From Gracilariopsis chorda (lineage: Eukaryota; Rhodophyta; Florideophyceae; Gracilariales; Gracilariaceae), in the NCBI GenBank assembly GCA_003194525.1, contig NBIV01000004.1, positions 248,001 to 312,000 of the forward strand: a stretch of 64,000 nt of DNA, in the 5' to 3' direction. This document shows, piece after piece, positions 21,441 through 31,500 of this stretch. The notes under the pieces are model-generated. The model did not search any database. It saw only the letters and a list, made by a program, of their open reading frames with translations, and had not been told where the DNA came from. How positions within the stretch are numbered: the first letter of the stretch is position 1; each line of letters opens with the position of its first letter. Both the position numbers and the translations under genes were made by a program.

Positions 21441-23386
21441 GCTTAGGCGATCGGACCATCGATCGCCTTCGCAGCCACGAGATGTCACTAAACTCGACAC
21501 GACAGTCGCCCAGTCGACCGCTTTTGCCAGAGTGAGGTGCATAGTGGTAAGGAGTCCCTACTACGCTGCGCGTAAGAACAGCAGGCACCAGTTGCACTCT
21601 TAACGAAGATATGGGCCCATTATTCAAACCTCAACGTAATAACGTTGTTTCTTGACCTCGAAAGATGTCAGGGGAAGGGGTGAACCCTTTAACCCTTTTA
21701 GCCTTCTAACTTTGTACATTCCTAACTGGCTGTTTACATCCACAATCGAAACAGAAACATTACGACACGTTGACGTACCTCGGGGACAAGTGTACAGTGG
21801 CACCAATCGGCTTAGAAGGTTTGCCTTTGAAGGAAGAAAAGCCCAAGATTGTTACCAACTTCTGCCCGTTGGTATTCCACAGAGGCAAACTTGTTGAACG
21901 AAAAAACCCTGCGCTTTTGGACATCCGCTGTCGGTAATGACGGGCATAGAAAACATTCTTTGTAGCTTAGCGTAATTTAAATACAAACCCACCAACACGG
22001 AGCTAGCGATCGCTAACTCTTTTCTACCAGGGCGCCAGGAACGCCCAGGGAGGAATATAAGACACAACCCCTTCCTCGCAGGAGACGGAGAGGAAATGGG
22101 GCAGGTTTTTGGTTGCTGGACCACGATCCGCTGGATAAAGGCAGAGATACGCGTAGTTTGTCAACCAAGACGACGGGCGGCTTAAGTCTTATGCGCAAGA
22201 CCAAACTGACGATTTGAGTTGCTGCGTAAATGAATAAGTTGAAGAACGTGGAACTACTCTACCGAAAGCCCTGTGACAACGGAGAACAATCCACTGAACA
22301 AACTTCTTGAGCCGCTTTACTCTTACCGTTTTACTTGTACTGGGTGTAGCCTTTCTATCAGGTATAATGAAGACCAAAAAGCGCGCAGGATGATGAAGAT
22401 ACTTTTCTGGACTGTACCGTGGTCAAGGGTTACCAAGGGTATGGTGAAGAGGAGGAGCAACGATTTTTTTATTGACCTGCTGTGAGCACATCAGTGTTTG
22501 AACAAAGAGTTGAGATAATGCGGAGCATTCACCAAGGTGAGGATTCTGGTGAGTTCGCTTCCGTGCCCTAGCTCCCTTCGAGCTCAAAAGATACAAAATG
22601 TAGGGGAAGGTACAATCTCAAGCGTTTCCCTGTTTGTTCTTTCCAGAGGATGCACCCTGTAAGTGCGTAAGCGCGGTTCCTCCTCTTCGGAAGTTTACTA
22701 TAAACAGGAGTCACGCTCTCGAAGATGGTATTTCTGTGGCCTTGTCATGTCTTTCATGCTGTACAAGGAAAGCCTTGGCACCATTTGTACTGTATTTCGA
22801 TTTGCTTCAACAGATGGGTGCGAGAGTGATGATGAAGAGGGAGAATTACCTGGCAAGGGTTAACCCTTTAACATTACTATTACCCAACAGGAACATGAGC
22901 AGCGAAGGGATGCAGTTAAATGTTGCAATACGTATCCTTGTAAGAATGACGGTGCACTTCTGGTAAGCTAAGATGGGTGAAAAAGGTGATGACCATAATT
23001 TGCAGGTCCTTCATAAAATTATGACCAGATGCAGTTTCGGGTGTTATTGATGACACACATAACACGATTAACCAGCTGCGACTGAGCCAAAACCATATTA
23101 AGGATGGTGGCCTTACACCAGTCTGTACTGACTTGGTAACTTGTACACGTCACACTGTCACCGTTCATCAGCGCGCACAATAGCTTTAATGGAGCTCATT
23201 GTTGTTTCCTTAGAAGCCCGTGACATGGCTATCTGTAGGAAGGGATGCCTAAACTACTGCTTCAGCGTCACACTATGTGAAGAAACCCCTTGTCCTTTTC
23301 AACCCTAGTGCTTAAACGCTCACACGGCGGTGCTTGACGTGTTTTTGCACACGCTAAATGTGTAACGCTGTGACACATCTAGCCGG
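21441..23386. other. Gene-poor spacer with AACCCTTT motifs
   Basis: No gene that I can support. AACCCTTT occurs at 21683-21690, 21691-21698 and 22862-22869; the last lies in the palindrome AAGGGTTAACCCTT (22855-22868). A minus-strand frame near 21.6-21.8 kb ending FEVKKQRYYVEV looks protein-like but is too short to assign. Confidence 0.4.
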
Positions 23387-23626
23387 TCACGATGACGCGT
23401 AATGACGGGTGACGGGAGTATGGAGTAACGCGTCCGGAACTTCCACTGAGACTAAAGATGGAGGGTCATCAAATCGAATCACAGTTTTTGATGACGCTTC
23501 TCGCTGGCCAAAGGTTACGGGCAACAATGCCATGACCTTGAACTGCATCTGCGCTCCATCTCCAGCGTTCTCGAGCACTGGTTTGCCATGAATCACTACT
23601 AAACCAAACGTTAATACGAAGCTCAT
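23387..23626 (-). CDS. Hypothetical 79-codon ORF
   Basis: ATG-started minus-strand frame (MSFVLTFGLVVIHGKPVLEN to TRHYASS). Its composition looks protein-like, but I recognise no family. It may be the end of a decayed gene whose upstream part is the next minus-strand frame, or chance. No transposon landmarks were found around it. Confidence 0.25.
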   Translation of the reverse strand: MSFVLTFGLVVIHGKPVLENAGDGAQMQFKVMALLPVTFGQREASSKTVIRFDDPPSLVSVEVPDALLHTPVTRHYASS

Positions 23627-23792
23627 AGCCTTCTCACCAGTTCCTTGGTTAAAGGGTTAACTTAACCAGCCAACCCTTACTCGCGGCAATGTTGCAATGC
23701 AAGTCATCACTTGCTCGAATAACAAGAATGTACCGGTGAGATGTCTACTCCTGCCCCAAGAGAACGCGCAGTTTGTAAAATAAAGCACCAAT

Positions 23793-24212
23793 CTAATCTC
23801 TTGCACATGCTTTGCTGAACAAGTCTTTCAGGCTAAGCACAGCACATGCCAACAAGGGTTGTTTGTAAGCAGCTCTATCTCGGTAACGAACAGCGTTTCT
23901 GCACCGGATATCAGTATTTTTTCCCCCATAGTAGGGTGCCACAGCAGAAGGTGCTGGAGAGCGAATAGGATGTACAACTGTTGTGAATTGCGTTACGGAT
24001 ATGTACCTCGTATCCAGGAAACAAGCCCAAGTGAACATGGTGACAGCGCTTACTCTCTGCAGCAGTAACTGTTTGTCTTTGCTAGTCTTGTCAACAAGGC
24101 TTTCTTGTTTTCCGTTTTCCCTCAAACTGCTGCAGTCAACCACAACAAAGTCTTTTTGAATATCCACAGTTTCGGCGGTGTAGCTGGCTGGCTCACATTG
24201 ATGTATATACAC
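23793..24212 (-). CDS. Hypothetical ORF, up to 139 codons
   Basis: A minus-strand frame with no recognised domain (CEPASYTAETVDIQKDFVVV and FTWACFLDTRYISVTQF are its most protein-like segments). It lies upstream of the 79-codon frame on the same strand. The two could be remains of one gene, but I see no motif that proves it. Confidence 0.25.
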   Translation of the reverse strand: MYIHQCEPASYTAETVDIQKDFVVVDCSSLRENGKQESLVDKTSKDKQLLLQRVSAVTMFTWACFLDTRYISVTQFTTVVHPIRSPAPSAVAPYYGGKNTDIRCRNAVRYRDRAAYKQPLLACAVLSLKDLFSKACARD

Positions 24213-24419
24213 ATCCTTGAGTCACCTGTGAAGATCTTACATTATCAGCATGCTCTGCTATGGCCGAAGTTGGAAGATGCTTCTTTTCTGAACATTGTCG
24301 CGCAGGTGCAGTGATATCGAACTTAGCGATCTCCGCGGAGATTCTCGTGAGGGGAGGAGGAAAATGAACCTCATTTCGACGCCTCTTGTCCCTTGCTGTT
24401 AGGTTGACAGTCTTCATCT

Positions 24420-26225
24420 CTATTTTCTCTTGGTACAGTACGAATAACCCTCGTTTGGTCTGCGGTTAATTGGTCTGGAGTACTCATGTAAGCGATATTT
24501 GTAAGATTCTTGCTACAGTTTCAGGAGGAGCTGTGGCTCTTGAGTTCAACAGAAGGGGTTCAAAGCGATGAAATTTGGACTTATCGTCACACAGCCTTGG
24601 GATTTATGACACCTCTCAAAGAATGAATAGCCTTCATATGCATCGATCATTGAGCAAGGAGAAACTTCTCTCGATAGATGATATTAGGTTTATAATAAGT
24701 TCTTGGTAGATGACTTTGAATGATATTGTTTTCATTGCGACACCATTTCACTGGATTTATGTCTCAATGCTATGAGGACGGTCCTCACATTCTATGCGAA
24801 AACTGTGAATCGGTATCCTCATACCACAGGTAAGTTAGTTACCAAAGGTACCGTTGGTACCGTTGGCACACACGCTTTGTGGCCCCATTTTGTGTTCAAT
24901 TGCAGCAATGTCAATCTGCACGCGCAGAAACTTACGAGCCAGGCATCAATGCTTTGACAACCTTTGAATGGTAAAATTGTTTACAGAGGTGCTGCACTCG
25001 GCGTCAAGACAGGATAACGAGCTTACCAGTATAGTTGGAAACCCATCCCCCATTCGCAATGAAAAGTAAGGTAAGTTGGCCTCAAACTTCACAGTTGAAC
25101 GATACCTTAACCTTTTGATTTCTCTGCTAAATGAATTACTACTCAGTGATGTCTAAAAAGTTGTACCAGGGGTTCCGGAATCCTGAGAGATCAGGCGCGG
25201 TTGGACACGGCCAGGCTTTCTTACCAAGAACCCGAAAGTCCAGTACTGCAAGTACGCGCATGTTGCAAAGGCTATTGTTCTCACTTCTTTGCCGACCTGG
25301 CCTCTTCCAAGAACACTGTGAGGATAAGACATTTTTGCCGTAGTATGTTCAGTTCGCATGTCTGGACAGCCATTTTTTCCTGAGCCTACCCTGCTTCATA
25401 AACAGATCTTGTCATCCTGTGCATCGACAGGCGGAACCAAGAATCAGTAGTTGCAACTACTAACGGGTTAACATATCATGACGGTTTGAAAGGAAATCTA
25501 CAAGAACGGTTGATGTACTACGGGAGACGAGATGCATACGCCTTGCGGATTCCGACTCCCTGGCTGCAGGACAAAACGTGAGCCGGGGTAAACTCTCCTC
25601 TTTTCTTCAGTGGACTCAGTGTAATCTCGGAGAAGCCGTGGAAATAGTATGCTAGTAGAGTTATCCCTATAACCCCTGCTAGTTCAGACCATCCAGAGAT
25701 GGGCTTTTAACTCCTAGAGCCATTCGATTCGCCGAATTAAACAGTAGTCCATCAGGGCGAGAGATTACATTCCGCCACTAGTCCAGTTGTACCGTTGGTA
25801 CTTTGTGCGCGCGATCTCACGAATGTGAATCAAAGGTGGAAAACTCTAGTAGATTGGTAGTAGTACTTTTTGATTCTGAGTTCTTCTGGTAACCCTTTAC
25901 CGTTGGTAGCATTGCTACCGGTCGAGAGAGATTTAGAGAGGTCCCCTTCTAGCTAGATAGACTCGCAGCCTACCTTCCGGTCATGTGTCGGACTCAACGA
26001 CGCGAAAAGAGCTCGCGCGTGGGTTCCTACAAGACCAGCTTTGAGCTTCTTCTAGATGGAGAAAGGGATGATCGGTATCTATCCTTAGATACCAGTGGGG
26101 TAGCCTTCTGGCCCTTTAACAGGGTCATACGTGTATTATTCTGTACCGAAGGTAGAAGGTCACAAGGGGTGTTTTAGCTTTGTTATATTTCATTAGTTCG
26201 CCCCATGTTCAGTAAGACTTCAATG
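24420..26225. other. Gene-poor spacer with repeated TACCGTTGGTA motif
   Basis: No gene recognised. The 11-mer TACCGTTGGTA occurs three times (24849-24859, 25790-25800, 25898-25908), and AACCCTTT occurs at 25891-25898, overlapping the third copy. Several GGTACC-like short palindromes lie nearby. Confidence 0.45.
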
Positions 26226-26498
26226 CGCGTATAAAATGCAAGAAAAAGTGGTCTGTACTTTCAGCGTCGAGGGAAAACAATGCGTGTTCTCGCTAATCAT
26301 CATGATCGTGATACTGAGCACGAGGGTACAACGGGGGCCGTGGCCGCTGCAGAGTCTGCAATTCAGACATCAGAATTCAAAAGTTTGCATTCCGAAGAAC
26401 AGTTTGAACTGACCAATGGCGTTTTAGATCGAATGGCCGGGCCATGGGGCGGAATCAAACGCTACTCTTTTCCTGTTTTGCTCTCTTGGCCTTATTGA
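26226..26498 (+). CDS. Possible small gene (72 codons) with TATA-like box
   Basis: An ATG at 26280 opens a 72-codon frame (MRVLANHHDRDTEHEGT to VLLSWPY). About 50 bp upstream is GCGTATAAAATGC (26227-26239), a good TATA-like match. No domain is recognised, and the match could be chance in an intergenic region. Confidence 0.25.
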
Positions 26499-26514
26499 AT
26501 GTTGCAACTGCCTG

Positions 26515-27301
26515 ATGTTGACTGCCCGCCGTCACGAACCTCTGCTTCGTGAACGGTGCGCCACACTCATGACTACGTACGATACATGCTACCAGTTGCC
26601 TTCTCTCAGTGCACTTTTTGTGCTCATGACGCTACTGTACGTCGGCATCAGTTTACATTCCAGCGTGGCAGGAAAGACAAAGGGTAGGACCGTACGACGG
26701 AAGCGACCAGAACGTTATAATGTTACAGCACGGGCCTGAGCAGCAGTAGCACAACAACTTTCCGTTACGGAAAGGCACCTTACTCCAAATGTCATTGGAA
26801 AGGACATACAACGCCGTCCCCCGCACTCAACAAAGTGCAGTTGCTGCGAACCCAAAACGTGAGGCGGGGGTAGAATATCCTGCTTTGGACTGGTTCTTTC
26901 ACCGCGAATGCAGTTGTAAAGGATGAACAAGAATCGTAACTTGTTGTCCTGCAAGCAAGGCGTGGATTGATTAACCTTCATACGACACCGGCTACGCTGA
27001 CGCACCACCCAACGTTCTCCACCGCGAGAGAGGTATCGGACCGACATGCGTATTGCGATTCTGGACGTCTAAACTGTCGGTCGCGCGGTAAGGCGTACAA
27101 CGAATCTGCGCTTAGTTGCAGATTGATTTCAATTCATCACAGAAATAAAAAGCTGGTTGCACGGTGCTACAGGATCGTGACACGTCGCACTGCCGTTCTT
27201 TTTTTAAGTCATACAATACGCTCAAAACCCGTATATTTCTTTCCTCCCTCATCTGGCACGCTTTCGCCTTCGACGTCAGCGATTTTGCCAGGGGCTTTAC
27301 T
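26515..27301. other. Intergenic, upstream of the coiled-coil gene
   Basis: Small frames on both strands, none recognisable. The probable 5' flank of the gene at 27302 lies here; no clear TATA box was found close to its start. Confidence 0.35.
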
Positions 27302-28297
27302 ATGCCTCCTCGACAACCCCCTCCCCCGCAAAAACCACCTCCGTCCCCGCCATCGCTGCGCAGCTCGTCGTATTCATCAAGCCCATCTTGCTCTCCGCCT
27401 TCATCTCTATCACCTTCTGACAGCATACACTCACCTTCCTTAGTGTTTCCGCTTGGTTTGCTTTTGGACCAATACGCTGTCGAACTCGATCTTGATGAAG
27501 ATTCTCCCGTTACGCAATCGCCACCATCCCCAACCCAGATCTCGTCTTCTATGCGCAAGCTAGCTTTTGATGCTGTTCATATGTCCAATGAGACGTTGTC
27601 AAGACAAGCTGAGCTCAGAAGATGGCAGCAGTGGCAGCGTGCGTCTGCTGAAGAAAGCCAGAAGCTGCACAATCTTTACCAAGAAGAGCTTGCAAACTCT
27701 GAAAGACTGAGCGCTCAGCTTTCAGGTTCTCGTCGTGACATGTCAACCTTGCAAGCGCGCCACTTGGCATGTCTGCGGGAAGTACAGCAACTGAGAGATT
27801 GCGTTGGCACTCTACACACCGCCCACAAGCTCGATGCAAGCATCAACTCATTGCTAATAGACGATCAAGAGTGCGAGATAGAAGAACTGAAGCGAAGGCT
27901 AGGAGACGCAGATCGACATCGTCAGCTACTAAGAAAGTTGTTGCAACGGGCAGCACCAAAAGTTCTGCTTCGCAGGGAATTGGACATAAAGAACGAAGAG
28001 AGATATCGTTCCTCTAGTAATCGCCGCATGCGTACCCGGGAGCAAGGCAGCACATATACGGATGTTGATACCTCTTCAGATGCCAAGGTTATCAACGGCC
28101 TCGTTAGACGCGTTTCATCCCGTAATCCTGTGAAGAGGAGACAGCTTGCCCGACTTCAGAAATCAAGGAAACATTTGCTAGATGCATATCAGAGACGAAA
28201 CTCGACAACTTTAGAGAACGTAGTGCGTAGGACTTCACAAATGTCCATTGCATCTGCGACTGCGTATTCCGATTCTCCGGTTCGTAGTACAGATTAA
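27302..28297 (+). CDS. Hypothetical coiled-coil protein with Pro/Ser-rich N-terminus
   Basis: A 331-codon frame from ATG 27302 (MPPRQPPPPQKPPPSPP) to a TAA. The frame is open further upstream, but without an ATG. Residues 1-60 are Pro/Ser-rich and probably disordered. Residues about 80-220 are strongly helical and charged, with heptad-like Leu spacing (EELANSERLSAQL, REVQQLRDCVGTL, EIEELKRRLGDADRHRQLL), so a long coiled coil is likely. The C-terminus is basic and Ser/Arg-rich. I do not recognise the family. It has no transposase or polymerase motif and sits 300 bp left of the Harbinger element, outside its inverted repeats. A structural or scaffolding host protein is my guess; low-complexity sequence makes remote homology hard to judge. 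Confidence 0.6.
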   Translation: MPPRQPPPPQKPPPSPPSLRSSSYSSSPSCSPPSSLSPSDSIHSPSLVFPLGLLLDQYAVELDLDEDSPVTQSPPSPTQISSSMRKLAFDAVHMSNETLSRQAELRRWQQWQRASAEESQKLHNLYQEELANSERLSAQLSGSRRDMSTLQARHLACLREVQQLRDCVGTLHTAHKLDASINSLLIDDQECEIEELKRRLGDADRHRQLLRKLLQRAAPKVLLRRELDIKNEERYRSSSNRRMRTREQGSTYTDVDTSSDAKVINGLVRRVSSRNPVKRRQLARLQKSRKHLLDAYQRRNSTTLENVVRRTSQMSIASATAYSDSPVRSTD

Positions 28298-28594
28298 CAA
28301 TTCAAGTCTGTGCGTGTATGCTGCTTTCCTTTCATCACTCGTCGCTGTTTCGTTCGACCCGTAATAACTACTCACCGTCGGTGCTTTCTTGAATCACCCG
28401 CCTCAATGAGGTTAGAGGTGTTCACTTCGCTGAAACCTTGCGATGTCGTGAGAGCAGTTGAGAAAGCCTCGACAATAACTCACTAACTGCTAAGATAAAA
28501 TTCAGGCGTTTCGGTGCAACTACATTGCTTTTTTACAAATTACAACTACATTTCTTCGTTCTTGCATCAGGTGCTACACCAAGTAACTGCTCTT
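28298..28594. other. Intergenic between coiled-coil gene and Harbinger element
   Basis: No gene. It contains the presumed 3' flank of the coiled-coil gene and ends at the target duplication of the DNA transposon. Confidence 0.5.
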
Positions 28595-28620
28595 AGTGGG
28601 TCACTCCTAAAAACACAAAT
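28595..28620. repeat. Left AGT duplication and 23-bp terminal inverted repeat
   Basis: AGT followed by the repeat GGGTCACTCC...ACACAAAT. Its partner on the right end differs at two positions. Confidence 0.8.
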
Positions 28621-28898
28621 CGCAAAATGCGTGTACTCAAATTGATAGCATTTGCACCAAAAGAGTGTGCGCAAACCGCTCGAAGTGGTTATGCCACCCA
28701 CTCGTCAGACAGATTGCTCCAATGTAGCAAATATCAAAGTTTGGCGCGCAATAAGAGAAAGCGCGCTACGCATACTCTGAGCATTGAGAACGACCTTCTT
28801 GAAAGGCGGGCTTACGTACCATTTACCACCAAACACCAGCCCCTCCCTTCCCCCTCCCGCCTCCCTGCGATTTCAAGTCCGGAACCGTTGCCCTTCAG

Positions 28899-29936
28899 AT
28901 GGCTCCAGCAAACATCCCTTTTCACTCTGCTTCACTGACTTCGGGATTTGCTTCAACCACTCCCGTTGAAGAACCTCTATCTGTCCATTCTTCTCCGCAG
29001 ACCCCCACTACCCCTGCGCCATTGCTGGGCGCTTCTCAACCGGCTCCAAGCACTGCCGGTGCCGTACTTTCGCAGAATGCGCCTTCTGCACGCAAAACTT
29101 CTACAGTGGCTTCACAGTTCCGTTCCCAGGCATATGAACTTGGAAATGGTGTTCATACTCCTACCATTGCTCATAGCCCGAGACTGCGACCTCGTCAGCG
29201 AGGCGGCCGCCGTTCTGGTTCTAGTCAAGGTACCGGCTTCACGCAAAAAGAAGTCGAAAGTGTATTAAATGTAATTGAGAAGTATCTACCTCTTTGTAAA
29301 GAGGAGTGGGATATGGTTGCAGAAGAGCACGGCGAGACACTTTTCGTAGAAAACAGCACTGTGGATAGTATCAAGCGTAAGTTTGCTACACTCCACCGTC
29401 GTAAAATTCCAACCGGCGATCCACGGATGCCGGATGACGTGCGACGAGCTAAGCGTTTACGCTTTCGTATGGGCGAGAGAGCTGACATAGGCGAAGGTGC
29501 AGGTGCAGAAGAGACTATTGGTGGAATTCTACCGAGCAGTGATGACGAAGCTGATGACACAATGGAGGCCGATGAAAACGAGCTCGCTGCCCCGAACTCA
29601 CCAAATGTTGAGCACGTTCCCGCCACTCCGAGCAACATTCTCACTGATTCTGTTGATAGTCCACGCCCGACTATGGGAGTGCGCCCCATCGTCTTCAAGA
29701 GGTCCCAAGCTCGTCTCTAACGCACATCAAGGGAAACAGAAGGAGATAATTTTTACCAGCTTTTTCAAATGTCGCTGTTGCAAGAGCAACAGCGTAGAGA
29801 GAAGGATATGAGGTGTCTTCGAGAGGATCGAGAAGAGAACAGAAGGAGAGCTCAAGAAGAGGCTACACGACACCAGCAGCTTATGGAAATGATGACCATG
29901 CTTGTAGCTCAAAACGCTCGCGCTAAAGAACTTTAG
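28899..29936 (+). pseudogene. Harbinger Myb/SANT-like DNA-binding protein, one in-frame stop
   Basis: ATG at 28899. Residues 1-100 are Ser/Thr/Pro-rich. Residues about 112-187 form a Myb/SANT-like trihelix domain (FTQKEVESVLNVIEKYLPL, EEWDMVAEEH, then KFATLHRRKIPTGDPRMPDD), similar to the DUF6818-type domains I recall in transposon-associated proteins of oomycetes and algae. Residues 195-240 are acidic. A TAA at 29718-29720 ends the uninterrupted frame at 273 residues. Beyond it the same frame stays open for 71 more codons and reads as a Gln/Arg-rich coiled coil (FQMSLLQEQQRREKDMRC, HQQLMEMMTMLVAQ), ending at TAG 29934-29936. The tail is typical of this family, so the TAA is probably a late mutation. 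Likely role: binding the transposon ends together with the transposase. Confidence 0.8.
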
Positions 29937-31192
29937 ATATGTAGCGATTCGTGCAAGAAAAAGTTAGCTTCTGCACTAAGATGCGGCATATACGATGATA
30001 AGATTTGATTGATACCAACCATACGAGCTCTCAAGTTGAAGAGTAGGACGGTACAGTATACAGTTAGCTTTCGTTCTCCGTGTTCTTCATAAACGAGCCG
30101 ATCCCTCATTATTGGGAATGAGCCTTGAAAAGCCCTCATACCCCACTCCGACGCTTGTCTTGCAGAAGTTGCTTGTCTCAACAGAACGACTTCGGCCGCA
30201 CCATCTGCCCTAGTTTCATCTTGAGCGGATTTGATGAGAAACGGATAGTCTCCTTTTGAAAACGCAGAATCTACCACACATCGGCCCCCGTAAGTCCTGT
30301 AGCAATCTTCAAGTTTTTTCTATACTCCGCCCCATTCTGCTATTTGTGAGTCATGCATACATCCAGGTGCATTAATTGCGCATGATACGATAGTACCCGA
30401 CGGTGCAAAAACAAAGACGTTACCAACGTAGTGGTCATGAGTCCAGCCGTTGTAAAACATGTTTTGAATTACGAAGTCCCCAGACTGCTCTAAGTACAGC
30501 TTGAGGCCATCCGCTACAGCGTACACATTTTGTAGAGACATGTACCTAGTGGAAAAGGCAGTCTTATACTGTTCCATCTCGTGCTGATCCGGCATCCGTA
30601 CTTGTGCCCGGCTGTCCCTTGAAAGTACACGAAGTAGAAGCCTTCTCCCGAAGCGAATGAAAATTGAACACCCAGACGATGTAATGCCAAAGAGCATGCA
30701 TAACGTAAACATCGATCCGCGTGTTCTGTGCCATGCAAGAACCAACCCCAAACACTGAGTCGTGGACATACTTCTCGGCCTCCCCCTTGTGCGATTCTTT
30801 AAGGCGATGATTCTGATGACTCCATCTTCCGAGTAGGGAGTAAATCTGCGATATAGTGGAGCAAACTGCTGTAGTATAGCAACAAACGTGTAATGGTCAA
30901 AGCCGGTCACCGTTATCAAAGATTGATCGCATATTGACTGAAGCAGCACCATAAACGGGGAAATGGCAGGACTTTGTAAAGCCCGGCGAGTTACTCTGCG
31001 GTCTCGACGTCTTCGTCCTGCAATCGTTAATCCATTTCGTAAGCCGATCCGTGGCACCTGGCGCTGACGGTGCGCCAGCATCGCGAGAAAGAGTGCAGAT
31101 ATAGAAGGCATAGGGACGCTCGTACTCGGTGTCGTACTCTCACACAATTGTGTGCGAGAGTTGCCGAATTGGTACGGACTTTTCGTGCTCAT
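29933..31192 (-). pseudogene. PIF/Harbinger-type DDE transposase, one in-frame stop
   Basis: ATG at 31192 (MSTKSPYQFGNSRTQLCES); upstream codons in frame are outside the gene because the terminal repeat lies at 31247. An N-terminal Arg-rich patch (GRRRRDRRVTRR) is followed by a helix-turn-helix-like region (TTQCLGLVLAWHRTRG, FGITSSGCSIFIRFGRRLLL). The catalytic triad is readable: D228 in AVADGLKL, D308 in CVVDSAFSKG and E349 in RQASEWGM, and CMHDSQ lies between. A TAG at 30320-30322 interrupts the frame at codon 291, between the first two catalytic Asp residues; the same frame continues unbroken to TAA at 29933-29935. Total 419 codons, a normal length for Harbinger transposases. It would cut and paste the element. 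Without readthrough this copy cannot make an active enzyme. Confidence 0.85.
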
Positions 31193-31246
31193 TTCAGTCG
31201 TATCAAATCTGTCAATACATATTTTGATATTTGAGTGCTGGTACAA

Positions 31247-31272
31247 ATTTGTGTTTTTCGGAGCGACCCAGT
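31247..31272. repeat. Right 23-bp terminal inverted repeat and AGT duplication
   Basis: The repeat at 31247-31269 is the inverted partner of 28598-28620 (21 of 23 match), and is followed by AGT. Confidence 0.8.
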
Positions 31273-31500
31273 GGGCGCCTTCTGAAAACGTAGAACAGAA
31301 CATGGAAACACGCTGCGAGCAACCACAAATACGCATTTTACGGCGGCACATTCCCCAAAATGCATATTGCTTTCGTTCCAAGTGGTTTCCCCTAATAAAT
31401 GCACACTTCTGTTTTTTTAATGCTAAAACTCTGCTCAGTTTGCATTGCGTCTTTTGTTCGTACAGTTTTTCGCAAATGATTATAATCATAACAAGTAAAA

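Larger units (their letters stand above)
28598..31269. mobile_element. PIF/Harbinger-like DNA transposon, structurally complete
   Basis: A 2672-bp element. The first 23 bases (28598-28620, starting GGGTCACTCC) and the last 23 (31247-31269, ending GGAGCGACCC) are inverted repeats matching at 21 of 23 positions. AGT is present directly outside both ends (28595-28597 and 31270-31272), consistent with the 3-bp duplications of PIF/Harbinger elements, although TWA is the usual sequence. Inside are two convergent genes: a Myb/SANT-like protein on + and a DDE transposase on -. Their stop codons overlap. This two-gene content is the known Harbinger plan, in which the Myb-like protein helps transposase binding or nuclear import. 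Each gene has one in-frame stop, so this copy is probably inactive but recently so. Confidence 0.85.

Noticed and set aside
21620-22124. Possible piggyBac-like transposase on the minus strand
   Set aside because: A few protein-like stretches but no catalytic motif and no consistent frame; I could not support the family.
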